A stretch of 64,000 nt of DNA. Origin: OCS116 sp051531935. GTDB lineage: Bacteria > Pseudomonadota > Alphaproteobacteria > Rhizobiales > OSC116. A model generated the notes under the pieces. It saw only the letters and a list, made by a program, of their open reading frames with translations. It was not told the DNA's origin and did not search any database. Where the stretch lies: assembly GCA_051531935.1 (NCBI GenBank), contig JAOPTR010000016.1, forward strand, positions 434,001 to 498,000. Direction: 5' to 3'. Shown here piece by piece: positions 1-8,790 of the stretch. Each line of letters begins with the position of its first letter. The stretch's first letter is position 1. A program made the position numbers and the translations under genes.

Positions 1-1027
1 GGCTTCTGGCACCGCTTATGCTTTTCGAGTAAAGCGTGCATTAGACATAATTACCGATGGCATAAAAGATGCCATTAGGGTTGGTATTGTGACAGGCAAA
101 ACGCCTACAGGCCACACAGCTCAAATGATTACCACGACGCAATTACGCGCCTTGATTGCGGTTAGTGAGGCTAAAAATTTCAGCCTTGCTGGCCGAAATG
201 TTGGCATTTCGCAATCTTCATTACATAGATCTGCGAGAGAATTAGAAAACCAAGTTGGTGTTGTTTTATTTGAAAAAACACTAACGGGAATTAAAATAAG
301 CAAGGCCGCTCAAATTTTAGCAATGTCTGCCAAACTGGCTTTTGCCGAAATTTCGCAAGGCAGAGACGAAGTTAATGCCTTACATAACAGAGATGTAGGA
401 CGGATTATAATTGGCTGCATGCCACTTGCCAGATCATCCATTTTACCTGAAGCAATAAACCAGTTTTCCAAAACTTACCCTGATTTTAGTTTTAAAATTG
501 GTGACGGCTCATATAACGATTTATTGTCTCACTTGCGCCATGGTGATTTTGATATGTTAATTGGTGCGCTTCGATTGCCTACACCAAGCGATGATGTGGT
601 TCAGGAAGAGTTATTTAACTCATCCATATCTATCGTCGCTCGTAGTGGGCATCCATTATTTAACGAGAAAAAAATAACATTAAAAAAATTAGCCCAATAT
701 TCGTGGGTGTTGCCTCCAAAAAGCACACCAACATTCGGAATTTTTGAAAATATTTTTAATGACACCACTAAGCTCCCTCCAAATTTGGTCGAAACAAGTT
801 CGCAGGTATTAATGCGATCACTATTATTGAAAAGCGATAGAATTGGGATTTCTTCTGAAGAGCAGATTAAAAGCGAACTTGAGTATGGCATTTTAAAAAA
901 GATACCATTTGAAATCTCTCAGGCCTCTAGACCCATTGGGTTTACAACTCGGAAAATGTGGGTACCCACTAAAACCCAAAGCTATTTTGTTGAAAAATTA
1001 AAAGAAAGCTGCGCCGAATTAGACTGA
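1..1027 (+). CDS. LysR-type transcriptional regulator, 5' end cut by window edge
   Basis: The reading frame is open from base 2 to the stop at 1025-1027, so the gene probably begins left of the window; the GTG at 89 is only the first possible start inside it. The winged HTH starts near the ATG at 125 (ITTTQLRALIAV, then SQSSLHRSARELE) and is followed by a LysR substrate-binding domain (GRIIIGCMPLARS to the end). Residues encoded by bases 2-88 (FRVKRALDIITDGI) look like the linker helix that follows a LysR HTH. This fits the LysR subgroup that carries two HTH modules in tandem, an inference from memory. It lies upstream of a DUF1932 dehydrogenase and ligC on the same strand, so it may control protocatechuate 4,5-cleavage genes. 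The family call is firm; the tandem-HTH reading is moderate. Confidence 0.88.
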   Translation, partial: ASGTAYAFRVKRALDIITDGIKDAIRVGIVTGKTPTGHTAQMITTTQLRALIAVSEAKNFSLAGRNVGISQSSLHRSARELENQVGVVLFEKTLTGIKISKAAQILAMSAKLAFAEISQGRDEVNALHNRDVGRIIIGCMPLARSSILPEAINQFSKTYPDFSFKIGDGSYNDLLSHLRHGDFDMLIGALRLPTPSDDVVQEELFNSSISIVARSGHPLFNEKKITLKKLAQYSWVLPPKSTPTFGIFENIFNDTTKLPPNLVETSSQVLMRSLLLKSDRIGISSEEQIKSELEYGILKKIPFEISQASRPIGFTTRKMWVPTKTQSYFVEKLKESCAELD

Positions 1028-1124
1028 GGAATGCTATTCAAATAATGAATATTAAATCTATTTAATTGAATGATAAAGCGAATGGGTTCCGTGATAACTT
1101 ATCTCAAACGGAGGCATTCTGAAC

Positions 1125-2003
1125 GTGAATAATTTACCAGATATAACATTTATTGGTTTTGGCGAAGCCGCAAGCGCGTTCGCCCAAGGATGGCAAAGCC
1201 AACAACTTAAAATTGCGATAAAAGCGTATGACATTAAAACTGAAAATAATCTTTTTAAGTCAGCCAAGCTAAATGAATATGAACAACAAAATATACACGG
1301 CTGTATAAATGCCAAAACAGCAGTGGCAAAAACCAATGTAATTTTCTCACTCGTCACCGCTGACCGGGCAGCAGAAGCAGCCAAAAATGTTGCTACCACA
1401 ATCGGAAAAGGCCAATATTATTTTGATTGCAATAGCTGCGCCCCTGCAACAAAAATTAAAAATGCCGAAACGATAAATGCTGCAGGTGGAAAATATGTTG
1501 ATGTAGCCATAATGGCGCCAGTGCATCCCCTCTTGCACCGTGTGCCCATATTGATTTGTGGAGACCATGCCCTAGAAGCCCAAAATATTTTTTCCCAACT
1601 GTCCATGAGCGCAGAAATAGTTGAAGGCCAGATTGGTCAGGCCTCATCAATTAAAATGGTGCGATCTATCATGGTAAAGGGTCTAGAGGCATTAAATGCT
1701 GAGTGCTTGTTGTCGGCTAGAAAATTGGGCATTAGTGATTCTATCATTCAATCACTCGATAAGAGTTACCCTGAATTTGACTGGCGCAAAAGTTCTGGCT
1801 ACATGCTTGAAAGGATGACAGAGCATGGCATCCGGCGTGCCGCAGAAATGCGCGAGGTTGCACTTACGGTTGAACAAATAGGTCTTAAAAACTCGATGAG
1901 CAAAGCGACCATCGAGTGGCAGCAAACAATTGGTGATTTAGAATTAAAAGTAGAAACCAAACAATTTGAAGAATTAGCAGATATGATTTTAAAGAAATTA
2001 TAA
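1125..2003 (+). CDS. NAD(P)-binding dehydrogenase, 6-phosphogluconate-dehydrogenase-like with DUF1932 C-terminus
   Basis: A 292-residue protein with an N-terminal Rossmann fold (ITFIGFGEAASAF, near residues 7-19) and an all-helical C-terminal part typical of beta-hydroxyacid dehydrogenases. The segment VRSIMVKGLEALNAE is in the place of the catalytic-lysine helix. The GTG start is supported by GGAGG at 1110-1114. It ends 10 bp before ligC, so the two are probably co-transcribed. DUF1932 proteins recur in clusters for protocatechuate or gallate meta-cleavage, but I know of no assigned reaction. A reduction or oxidation of a pathway hydroxy- or keto-acid is an inference from context only. Confidence 0.8.
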   Translation: MNNLPDITFIGFGEAASAFAQGWQSQQLKIAIKAYDIKTENNLFKSAKLNEYEQQNIHGCINAKTAVAKTNVIFSLVTADRAAEAAKNVATTIGKGQYYFDCNSCAPATKIKNAETINAAGGKYVDVAIMAPVHPLLHRVPILICGDHALEAQNIFSQLSMSAEIVEGQIGQASSIKMVRSIMVKGLEALNAECLLSARKLGISDSIIQSLDKSYPEFDWRKSSGYMLERMTEHGIRRAAEMREVALTVEQIGLKNSMSKATIEWQQTIGDLELKVETKQFEELADMILKKL

Positions 2004-2013
2004 AGGAAAAGTT

Positions 2014-2958
2014 ATGAGAATTTGTGTTGCTGGAGCATATGGTGCTTTTGGAATAAAACATTTAGATGCACTAAACGCCATTGAAAATGTGACGGTTACT
2101 TCGGTGGTTGGACATAATGCAGAGCGCATTCAGGCCTTAGCTGATGAACGTAAAATTGGGCATGCTTCAACCAGTTTATCTGAGGCCTTGGCAAGAGATG
2201 ATGTTGATGGCGTTATTTTGGCCACACCAACACAAATGCATGCCGAGCAAGCGATTGCGTGCATGCGTGCAGGCAAGCATGTTATGGTCGAAATTCCGAT
2301 GGCTGACAATATTAAAGACAGCCAAATGCTTGTAGATGTACAAGCTGAAACTGGTTTGGTAGCAATGGCAGGACACACAAGACGCTTTAACCCGAGCCAT
2401 CAATGGATACACAATAAAATTATGGCTGGTGAGCTTAAGATTCAGCAAATGGATGTTCAGACATATTTCTTCCGCCGCACCAATACCAACGCAAAAGGTC
2501 AAGCAAGATCTTGGACAGACCATCTATTATGGCATCATGCTTGTCACACCGTGGATTTATTTCAATATCAGACTGGAGAAAATGCGTCTCAATTGCAAGC
2601 GATGCAAGGGCCGATCCATCCTGAACTTGGTATTGCAATGGATATGAGTATTGGCATGAAAACACCAAGCGCAGCATTATGCACTCTCTCACTATCATTT
2701 AACAATGACGGGCCTTTTGGGACGTTTTTTAGGTATATATGCGACAATGGCACCTACTTAGCACGTTATGATGAGCTATATGATGGGAATGAACAACCAA
2801 TTGATTTGTCTGATGTTGATGTTTCTATGAACGGAATTGAACTACAGGACAGAGAATTTATCAATGCTGTGCTCGAAGGGCGAGAACCAAATTCAAGTGT
2901 TAAGCAGTGTTTCGAAGCCATGGTTACACTTGATAAATTAGAAAAATGCCTGAACTAA
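2014..2958 (+). CDS. ligC: 4-carboxy-2-hydroxymuconate-6-semialdehyde dehydrogenase
   Basis: A 314-residue Gfo/Idh/MocA-family oxidoreductase with an N-terminal NAD(P) fold (CVAGAYGAFGIKHL) and the family motif GKHVMVEIPMA, where other members have an EKP sequence. Long stretches (GHTRRFNPSHQ, IQQMDVQTYFFRR, SWTDHLLWHHACHTVDLF, TFFRYICDNGT) match what I recall of LigC from Sphingobium SYK-6, and the length fits. LigC oxidises the hemiacetal of 4-carboxy-2-hydroxymuconate-6-semialdehyde, the product of protocatechuate 4,5-dioxygenase, to 2-pyrone-4,6-dicarboxylate with NADP. An RBS (AAAGGAAAAG) precedes the ATG. The ring-cleavage dioxygenase ligAB is not in this window. Together with pobA, this suggests 4-hydroxybenzoate is degraded through protocatechuate meta-cleavage. 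Confidence 0.92.
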   Translation: MRICVAGAYGAFGIKHLDALNAIENVTVTSVVGHNAERIQALADERKIGHASTSLSEALARDDVDGVILATPTQMHAEQAIACMRAGKHVMVEIPMADNIKDSQMLVDVQAETGLVAMAGHTRRFNPSHQWIHNKIMAGELKIQQMDVQTYFFRRTNTNAKGQARSWTDHLLWHHACHTVDLFQYQTGENASQLQAMQGPIHPELGIAMDMSIGMKTPSAALCTLSLSFNNDGPFGTFFRYICDNGTYLARYDELYDGNEQPIDLSDVDVSMNGIELQDREFINAVLEGREPNSSVKQCFEAMVTLDKLEKCLN

Positions 2959-2990
2959 GGCGTAGTTGAAATACTGAATTCCCAAGAAAT

Positions 2991-3027
2991 AAGGGGTGCT
3001 TTAAATCTAAAGCACCCCTTAATATAT
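2991..3027. terminator. Bidirectional hairpin terminator between ligC and pobA
   Basis: A perfect 13-bp stem (2991-3003 with 3008-3020) around a 4-nt loop lies in the convergent gap between ligC and pobA. AT-rich sequence follows on the right. It can serve both strands, although the U-tract is imperfect. Confidence 0.7.
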
Positions 3028-3051
3028 TATACTTCTACAAATTCAATCTAT

Positions 3052-4233
3052 CTAATATGGCAGACCAATATAATTTTCGGCCAGGGATTTCATGGCGGCT
3101 TTTGAACTGAAAATATAATCAAGTTCGGCTTTTTGCATTTGAGTTGAGAAAGCACCTGTTTCGCCATCAGCATTTGGTAATTCATGCATTAAAGAAGTCA
3201 TCCACCAAGAAAAGCGCTCAGCTTTCCACACACGGCTAAGTGCTTTTTCAGTGTATTCTTCTAGGCCAGTTGAATCGCCATTTTTATAATGTTTTATCAA
3301 TCCTTGCGACAAATAATAAACATCGGATGCTGCCGAGTTTAGGCCTTTCGCACCTGTTGGCGGCACAATATGTGCTGCATCACCCACCAAAAACATATTA
3401 CCAAACCGCATTGTTTCACAAACAAAACTACGCAAAGGTGCGATGGATTTTTCAATTGAGGGACCAGTAATTAAATTCTCTGCCACTTTTTTGGGTAGGC
3501 GTGATTTAAGCTCCTCCCAAAATCGGTTATCTGGCCAATCTTCAATAGTGTCAGATAACGGCACTTGAATATAATATCTACTCAAGTTTTGATGGCGCAT
3601 ACTGCACAGCGAAAAACCTTTTTCGTGTTTTGTATATATCAATTCTGGCGACACTGGTGGGGTTTCCGATAAGATTCCGAGCCAACCAAATGGATAGACT
3701 TTTTCGTAAGTTTTAATAATGTCATCAGGGATTTGTTTGCGACTTGCGCCATGGAAACCATCACAACCAGCTACAAAATCGCATTCAATTTTGTTCTCAA
3801 CACCATCTTTTGTGTAGTAGATTACGGGGCTATCAGTCCCAATACCTTCGACACGAGTCACTTCTGCTTCTTCAATAATAGTTGTGCCAGCTTTTTTATG
3901 GATATTTATCAAATCACGGGTAATTTCCACTTGGCCATAAACCATAACACCAGTGCCCGTTAATTCTTTCAAATTCACATGATGGCATTTTCCGTCGTAA
4001 GCGATATCAAAACCGTCATGCATTTCGCCATCTGCATCCATTTGTTCGGCGGCTTCAGCGTCGCGCAATAAATCGACACAACTCTGCTCCAAAACGCCGG
4101 CTCGAATTCTGGTCAATACATAATCAAGCGTCTTGCGCTCTAATATTACACTTTCAATACCTTGCAAACGCAATAATTGCGACAAAATAAGCCCTGATGG
4201 GCCACTACCAATTATACCGACTTGTGTTTTCAT
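3052..4233 (-). CDS. pobA: 4-hydroxybenzoate 3-monooxygenase (PHBH)
   Basis: A 393-residue class A flavoprotein monooxygenase, the usual length for PobA. It has the N-terminal FAD dinucleotide motif GSGPSGLILSQLL (residues 9-21), the ARIRAGVLEQ-like segment (TRIRAGVLEQ), the central DG motif (CDFVAGCDGFHG) and the C-terminal FAD ribityl motif FLVGDAAHIVPPTGAKGLN. It hydroxylates 4-hydroxybenzoate to protocatechuate using NAD(P)H and O2 in the cytoplasm. It is divergent from the AraC-type regulator at 4348, which is the standard pobR-pobA arrangement, and convergent with ligC, which acts on the downstream pathway. High confidence. Confidence 0.96.
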   Translation of the reverse strand: MKTQVGIIGSGPSGLILSQLLRLQGIESVILERKTLDYVLTRIRAGVLEQSCVDLLRDAEAAEQMDADGEMHDGFDIAYDGKCHHVNLKELTGTGVMVYGQVEITRDLINIHKKAGTTIIEEAEVTRVEGIGTDSPVIYYTKDGVENKIECDFVAGCDGFHGASRKQIPDDIIKTYEKVYPFGWLGILSETPPVSPELIYTKHEKGFSLCSMRHQNLSRYYIQVPLSDTIEDWPDNRFWEELKSRLPKKVAENLITGPSIEKSIAPLRSFVCETMRFGNMFLVGDAAHIVPPTGAKGLNSAASDVYYLSQGLIKHYKNGDSTGLEEYTEKALSRVWKAERFSWWMTSLMHELPNADGETGAFSTQMQKAELDYIFSSKAAMKSLAENYIGLPY

Positions 4234-4347
4234 AAATTATTTCCCTTTTAATTCAACTCCAAGATAAGGAAAACATGGAATTAATAAATAGACATATTTT
4301 GCAAATAATTGTATATATGGAACATATTTTAAGTCAGAAATTAGAAC
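4234..4347. promoter_or_regulatory. Divergent pobA / pobR control region with direct repeats
   Basis: This 114-bp AT-rich gap separates divergent pobA and the AraC-type gene. The 9-mer acatatttt occurs twice, at 4292-4300 and 4322-4330, exactly 30 bp apart (about three helical turns). That is the geometry expected for tandem AraC-family half-sites. Binding is inferred, not shown. Confidence 0.4.
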
Positions 4348-5223
4348 ATGAGTGATATTCCAAATTACATTTTGTATGGTGAAGAAGAAAAGGAAATCTT
4401 TCCCGATTTTCTACATATAGAGCCAATCCATTCTCGAAGCATTCATCACGGCTGGAATTTTCGCTCTCATCAGCATCATAATCTACATCAATTTTTCTAC
4501 ATTTTAGGCGGGAAAGGGCGCATATTTATTGATAAAATTGAATATGAATTAGCTACTGACCAAGTTATAAGTTTACCGCCTAGTACCATTCACGGTTTTA
4601 AATTTTCGCCCGATATTGAGGGGTGGGTTGTGACATTGCCACAAATTCATTTGCAAAAGATTATCGAAAACACGGCTTTTTTTATTAAACCCATATCTCA
4701 AATCCTCATCCATAATTGCATAAACAATACCATTAAGGATGAATTTAGATATATATTCAGGACCTTAAATGATACGTTTAACAATACCCATCCAACTCGA
4801 GATTTCAGGCTTAAATGCTATGCAAATTTGTTGATTGATAAGGTGACTGAAATATCGCCTTATTCTAAAGACATAAACCGAAAAGTGCCAAAACAAAAAC
4901 AAGTTTTGGTTCAAGAATTTCAAAATAAAATTAATGAAAACTACAAGCAAAAGCTAACGGTAAAACAATATGCCGCAATGATGAGAATAAGCCCTACTCA
5001 TTTGAATAGAGTCTGTAAATCAGTATTGAATTTGTCTGCATCTGATCTTGCGAATGAAAGATCTATTTTGGAATCTAAACGCTTATTAAGCTATACCGCG
5101 ATGAATATATCGGAGATTGCATATGAGTTAGGTTTTTGTGACGCAGCGCATTTTTCTACGTTTTTTTCAAACAAAACATCACAAAAACCTTCTGATTTTC
5201 GCAAAAGTTCATTGACGCAATAG
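4348..5223 (+). CDS. pobR: AraC-family transcriptional regulator, probable PobR-type activator of pobA
   Basis: A 291-residue protein with an N-terminal cupin-like effector domain (HHGWNFRSHQHHNLHQFFYILGG, roughly residues 30-60, then ISLPPSTIHGFKF) and a C-terminal double-HTH AraC/XylS domain (LTVKQYAAMMRISPTHLNRV, then MNISEIAYELGFCDAAHFSTFF, residues about 205-285). Divergent orientation next to pobA fits AraC-type PobR proteins, which activate pobA in response to 4-hydroxybenzoate. The family is certain; the effector and target are inferred from position. Confidence 0.87.
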   Translation: MSDIPNYILYGEEEKEIFPDFLHIEPIHSRSIHHGWNFRSHQHHNLHQFFYILGGKGRIFIDKIEYELATDQVISLPPSTIHGFKFSPDIEGWVVTLPQIHLQKIIENTAFFIKPISQILIHNCINNTIKDEFRYIFRTLNDTFNNTHPTRDFRLKCYANLLIDKVTEISPYSKDINRKVPKQKQVLVQEFQNKINENYKQKLTVKQYAAMMRISPTHLNRVCKSVLNLSASDLANERSILESKRLLSYTAMNISEIAYELGFCDAAHFSTFFSNKTSQKPSDFRKSSLTQ

Positions 5224-5280
5224 AGCTGCCACAATTTTATTTACTGGGTGATTTCGTTTTTTAAATCTGTCTTAATGTAG

Positions 5281-5357
5281 GAGATGGGCGGCATCTGAGT
5301 TTTAACACGATGGTAAAAAATACCATCGCGCTAGAAGCCCAAATTAAGCCGCCCTAT
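5281..5357. terminator. Nested inverted repeats between pobR and acnB 3' ends
   Basis: An inner 8-bp hairpin (5308-5315 with 5321-5328) sits inside outer complementary arms gggcggc (5286-5292) and gccgccc (5348-5354), extended by gat/atc. The structure lies between convergent genes, so a bidirectional terminator is the simplest reading. There is no clear U-tract. Confidence 0.4.
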
Positions 5358-5365
5358 CAGTATTC

Positions 5366-8158
5366 CTAGAAGTGAACCGATTTTGCATCAATTGGTTTTT
5401 GTAGTGGTGGTGCAAATTTAGTTAGATCAATACCCTCTACAGCGGCGTTATACTCTTCTAACAAAGGTGTTCTACCAAGAATTGCAGAAAGAACCACAAC
5501 TGGGGTTGAAGCTAGTAAAGATTCGCCTTTTTTGTCTTTAGAATCTTCAACGACTCTGCCTTCGAAAAGACGCGTTGAAGTGGCTAAAACCGTATCGCCT
5601 TTTTCGGCTTTTTCTTGGTTACCCATGCATAAATTACAGCCTGGGCGTTCTAAATATAGAATATTTTCATATTCAACACGGGCAGTGTTTTTAGGCGCGC
5701 TATCATCAAATTCGAAGCCAGAATACTTTTGCAGAACGCTCCACTCGCCTTCTGCTTTTAACTCGTCAATAATGTTGTAAGTTGGTGCAGCAACAACCAA
5801 AGGAGCTTTAAACTCTACTTTACCCTGTTTCTTTTCTAGGTTTCTAAGCATTTGAGACACGATGATCAAATCGCCTTTATGAACCATACATGAGCCAACG
5901 AAACCTAGGTCTACTTTTTTCTCGCCTTTATAGTAAGAAATAGGTCTGATTGTGTCATGAGTATAACGTTTTGATACGTCAATATTGTTCACATCAGGGT
6001 CTGCAATCATAGGCTCATTAATTTCGTCGAGATCTATGACGACTTCGGCAAAATATTTGGCATTATCATCAGGCGTCAAAGCTGGTTTCTCGCCAGATTT
6101 AATTTCTGAAATGCGTTTTTCTGCAATTTTGATAAGTCCATTTAGGGTTTGAGCTGGGTTTTCCATGCCCTTATCAATCATAATTTGAATACGCTTTTTA
6201 GCGATTTCAAGCGATGCAATAAGAGTGTCATCTTCGGAAATACAGATGGAAGCTTTTGCTTTCATCTCTGCTGACCAGTCAGTAAACGTGAAGGCTTGGT
6301 CGGCAAGTAATGTACCGATATGCACTTCAATAATTCTACCTTGGAAAACATTGTCTCCGAATTGCTTTAGCATTTGTGACTGTGTTGCATGAACAACATC
6401 ACGGAAATCCATATTATCTTTCATGGCTCCTTTAAAGGTCACTTTCACAGATTCTGGAATTGGCATGCTGGCTTCACCTGTCGCCAATGCGAGGGCTACG
6501 GTTCCAGAGTCAGCACCAAAAGCAACGCCTTTTGACATGCGGGTATGCGAGTCGCCACCAATAATAATCGCCCAGTCATCAACTGTAATATCGTTCAAAA
6601 CCTTATGGATTACATCCGTCATTGGCTTATAAACATTTTTGGGGTCACGCGCAGTGATAAGGCCAAACTTATTCATAAAGCTCATAAGTTTTGGAATGTT
6701 TTCTTGCGCTTTAAAATCCCAAACTGAGGCGGTATGACAACCAGATTGGTAAGCGCCATCAACGATTGGGGAAATAACTGTAGCGGCCATAGCCTCTAGC
6801 TCTTGAGCTGTCATTAAACCAGTTGTATCTTGCGAGCCAACAATATTAACTTCAACTTTAACGTCAGAACCTGCATGTAGAATGGCGCCCTTGGCCACAC
6901 CAACTGCATTTTTATTGAAAATTTTCTCAACTGCTGTGAGGCCCTGCCCCTTGTGAGAAACCTCTTTAGAAGCCGCAAACACAGACGGTGTTTCAATATT
7001 AAGTGTTGAAGCCGCAAAATTTTGAAGTTTTTTGCCAAAAACAATTGCGTATGAGCCGCCAGCATTTATGAATTCTAATTTTTGCGGGGTTAAGGCTGAT
7101 GAAATGTCGGCATGTTCTTGATCGCCACTTTCATTATACAATTTTTTCGTTTTGGTATTGATAGTCAAAACGGTTCCGGTTTCTACTGAATATTTTTCTA
7201 CGAGAACTGGATCACCATTATTGTTTATGATCGGGTTACCTTCAGAATCTAACTTTTTAACCCAATTTTTTAAGTCGATTCCGATGCCGCCAGTTACGCC
7301 CACTGTGGTTAGGAAAATTGGTGAAATGCCGTTTGTACCGCCAACAATTGGGGCAATATTTACGAAAGGCACATATTTACTTGCTTGTTTACCTGTCCAC
7401 AAAGCAACATTATTAACGCCAGACATTCTTGATGAACCCACGCCCATTGTGCCTTTTTCAGCAATCAACATAACGCGTGCGTTTGGATTTTGTTTTTGTA
7501 GCTCTTGTATTTCTGCCTGTGCTTTTGGAGAAATCATACATTTACCATGCAGCTCGCGGTCGGCACGAGAATGCGCTTGGTTGCCTGGTGATAATAGGTC
7601 TGTAGAAATATCGCCAATGCCAGCTATGTAGGTAACAATTTGAATTTTTTCATCAATGTCAGGTAGTTTTGTATAGAATTCAGCTTTTGCATAGCTTTCT
7701 AGAATGTCTTTTGCAGCTTCATTACCATCTTGGTAGGCCACTTTAAGGCGTTCCATATCTGCATCATATAGAAAAACTTGAGTTTTAAGTATGTCGGCAG
7801 CTTGTTGGGCGATAGAAAGGTCGTCACCTAATGCCAAATCTAGAAGGACATCAACAGATGGCCCGCCTTTCATATGAGATAGGAGCTCATAGGCATAGGT
7901 TACAGAAATTTCTTCTACAACCGAGCTACCCAAAATGATTTCTTTTAGAAATTGAGCTTTTTCGCCAGCAGCGCTTGTGGTGCCTGGCAAAGTATTATAA
8001 ATGAAGAAATTGAGAGAACCTTCACGATACTCATTTTTTAGATCTTTGATCTGAGAAATTAGCTCGCTTACTAGTGCGGCATCTTCAATAGGCTTGGGAT
8101 GCAATCCTTGTTTTTTACGAGTTTCGATTTCAGTTAAGTAGTCTGTATATAAGCTCAT
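5366..8158 (-). CDS. acnB: Aconitate hydratase B / 2-methylisocitrate dehydratase
   Basis: A 930-residue AcnB. It opens with the AcnB HEAT-like domain (LNFFIYNTLPGTTSAAGEKAQFL; ELLSHMKGGPSVDVLLDLAL), continues through the swivel domain (LLSPGNQAHSRADRELHGKC; IAEKGTMGVGSSRMSG) and ends with the [4Fe-4S] region (IIGGDSHTRMSKGVAFGADSGT; RPGCNLCMGNQ with two Fe-S cysteines). It interconverts citrate and isocitrate in the TCA cycle. E. coli AcnB is about 865 residues; this form carries the extra segments, such as that around NWVKKLDSEGNPIINNNGD, that I associate with Bacteroidota AcnB (about 925 residues). Most Hyphomicrobiales use AcnA, so horizontal acquisition is plausible but unproven. Confidence 0.96.
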   Translation of the reverse strand: MSLYTDYLTEIETRKKQGLHPKPIEDAALVSELISQIKDLKNEYREGSLNFFIYNTLPGTTSAAGEKAQFLKEIILGSSVVEEISVTYAYELLSHMKGGPSVDVLLDLALGDDLSIAQQAADILKTQVFLYDADMERLKVAYQDGNEAAKDILESYAKAEFYTKLPDIDEKIQIVTYIAGIGDISTDLLSPGNQAHSRADRELHGKCMISPKAQAEIQELQKQNPNARVMLIAEKGTMGVGSSRMSGVNNVALWTGKQASKYVPFVNIAPIVGGTNGISPIFLTTVGVTGGIGIDLKNWVKKLDSEGNPIINNNGDPVLVEKYSVETGTVLTINTKTKKLYNESGDQEHADISSALTPQKLEFINAGGSYAIVFGKKLQNFAASTLNIETPSVFAASKEVSHKGQGLTAVEKIFNKNAVGVAKGAILHAGSDVKVEVNIVGSQDTTGLMTAQELEAMAATVISPIVDGAYQSGCHTASVWDFKAQENIPKLMSFMNKFGLITARDPKNVYKPMTDVIHKVLNDITVDDWAIIIGGDSHTRMSKGVAFGADSGTVALALATGEASMPIPESVKVTFKGAMKDNMDFRDVVHATQSQMLKQFGDNVFQGRIIEVHIGTLLADQAFTFTDWSAEMKAKASICISEDDTLIASLEIAKKRIQIMIDKGMENPAQTLNGLIKIAEKRISEIKSGEKPALTPDDNAKYFAEVVIDLDEINEPMIADPDVNNIDVSKRYTHDTIRPISYYKGEKKVDLGFVGSCMVHKGDLIIVSQMLRNLEKKQGKVEFKAPLVVAAPTYNIIDELKAEGEWSVLQKYSGFEFDDSAPKNTARVEYENILYLERPGCNLCMGNQEKAEKGDTVLATSTRLFEGRVVEDSKDKKGESLLASTPVVVLSAILGRTPLLEEYNAAVEGIDLTKFAPPLQKPIDAKSVHF

Positions 8159-8790
8159 GGCTATCCCGATATATTAGTGTTAGCTTAGCTTGAACGCTTG
8201 GCATCGGATATCTCTGGCGCGCGGGGACAAGCTTGTTGTTTTGTTACACTGAATCGAGATTGGTTGCAAGATTTTCGACAGTAAATTTGTGCATTTTCTC
8301 TAATGTTTTGAGCATTTTTTCTGTGTTTTGAGCCTAAAAAGACCAAAATATTTTCATTAAAAATACATTACCATTAATTTAAGCAGGTGAATAAATGAAA
8401 AACTAACTTAACTTTCCGCAAGACATTATTGTCTTGATTTTATTTTTTTGAGGCAAACAAAATTTTGATCATTCTAGATAAGAACGATCTTAAAAATCAA
8501 CTTATCTTATTGATTTACAACTGTAAATTATCAAATTAAGATAAATTTATAAAAACTTATTATTGATGCCTAAAAAGGCATCAAAGGCGTTGTCGATTAT
8601 TCATTACTTCTCAAAGAAATTTGTATACGATCTGAATTTTGGCTGAGTTTGATCTGGTAAACAATTTGCAATACATAGAGACTTGTAAATTCAGGACTAA
8701 AAGACTAGTTTTGTTTAAATATTTTGAAGTAAGCATTTTTAAATTAGAAATAAAATAGCATTGAAAAAACCATGACTATTTTAATACAAT
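8159..8790. other. 632-bp AT-rich non-coding gap with two hairpins
   Basis: No credible reading frame is visible. The right part is extremely AT-rich. A 7-bp hairpin (8419-8425 with 8430-8436) followed by a T-rich run to 8449 resembles a plus-strand terminator with no gene upstream. A second hairpin pairs 8564-8570 with 8577-8583. The left part must hold the acnB promoter. Confidence 0.5.

Noticed and set aside
7152..7631. 159-residue plus-strand frame inside acnB
   Set aside because: Antisense of a highly conserved acnB region; low-complexity composition typical of shadow frames.
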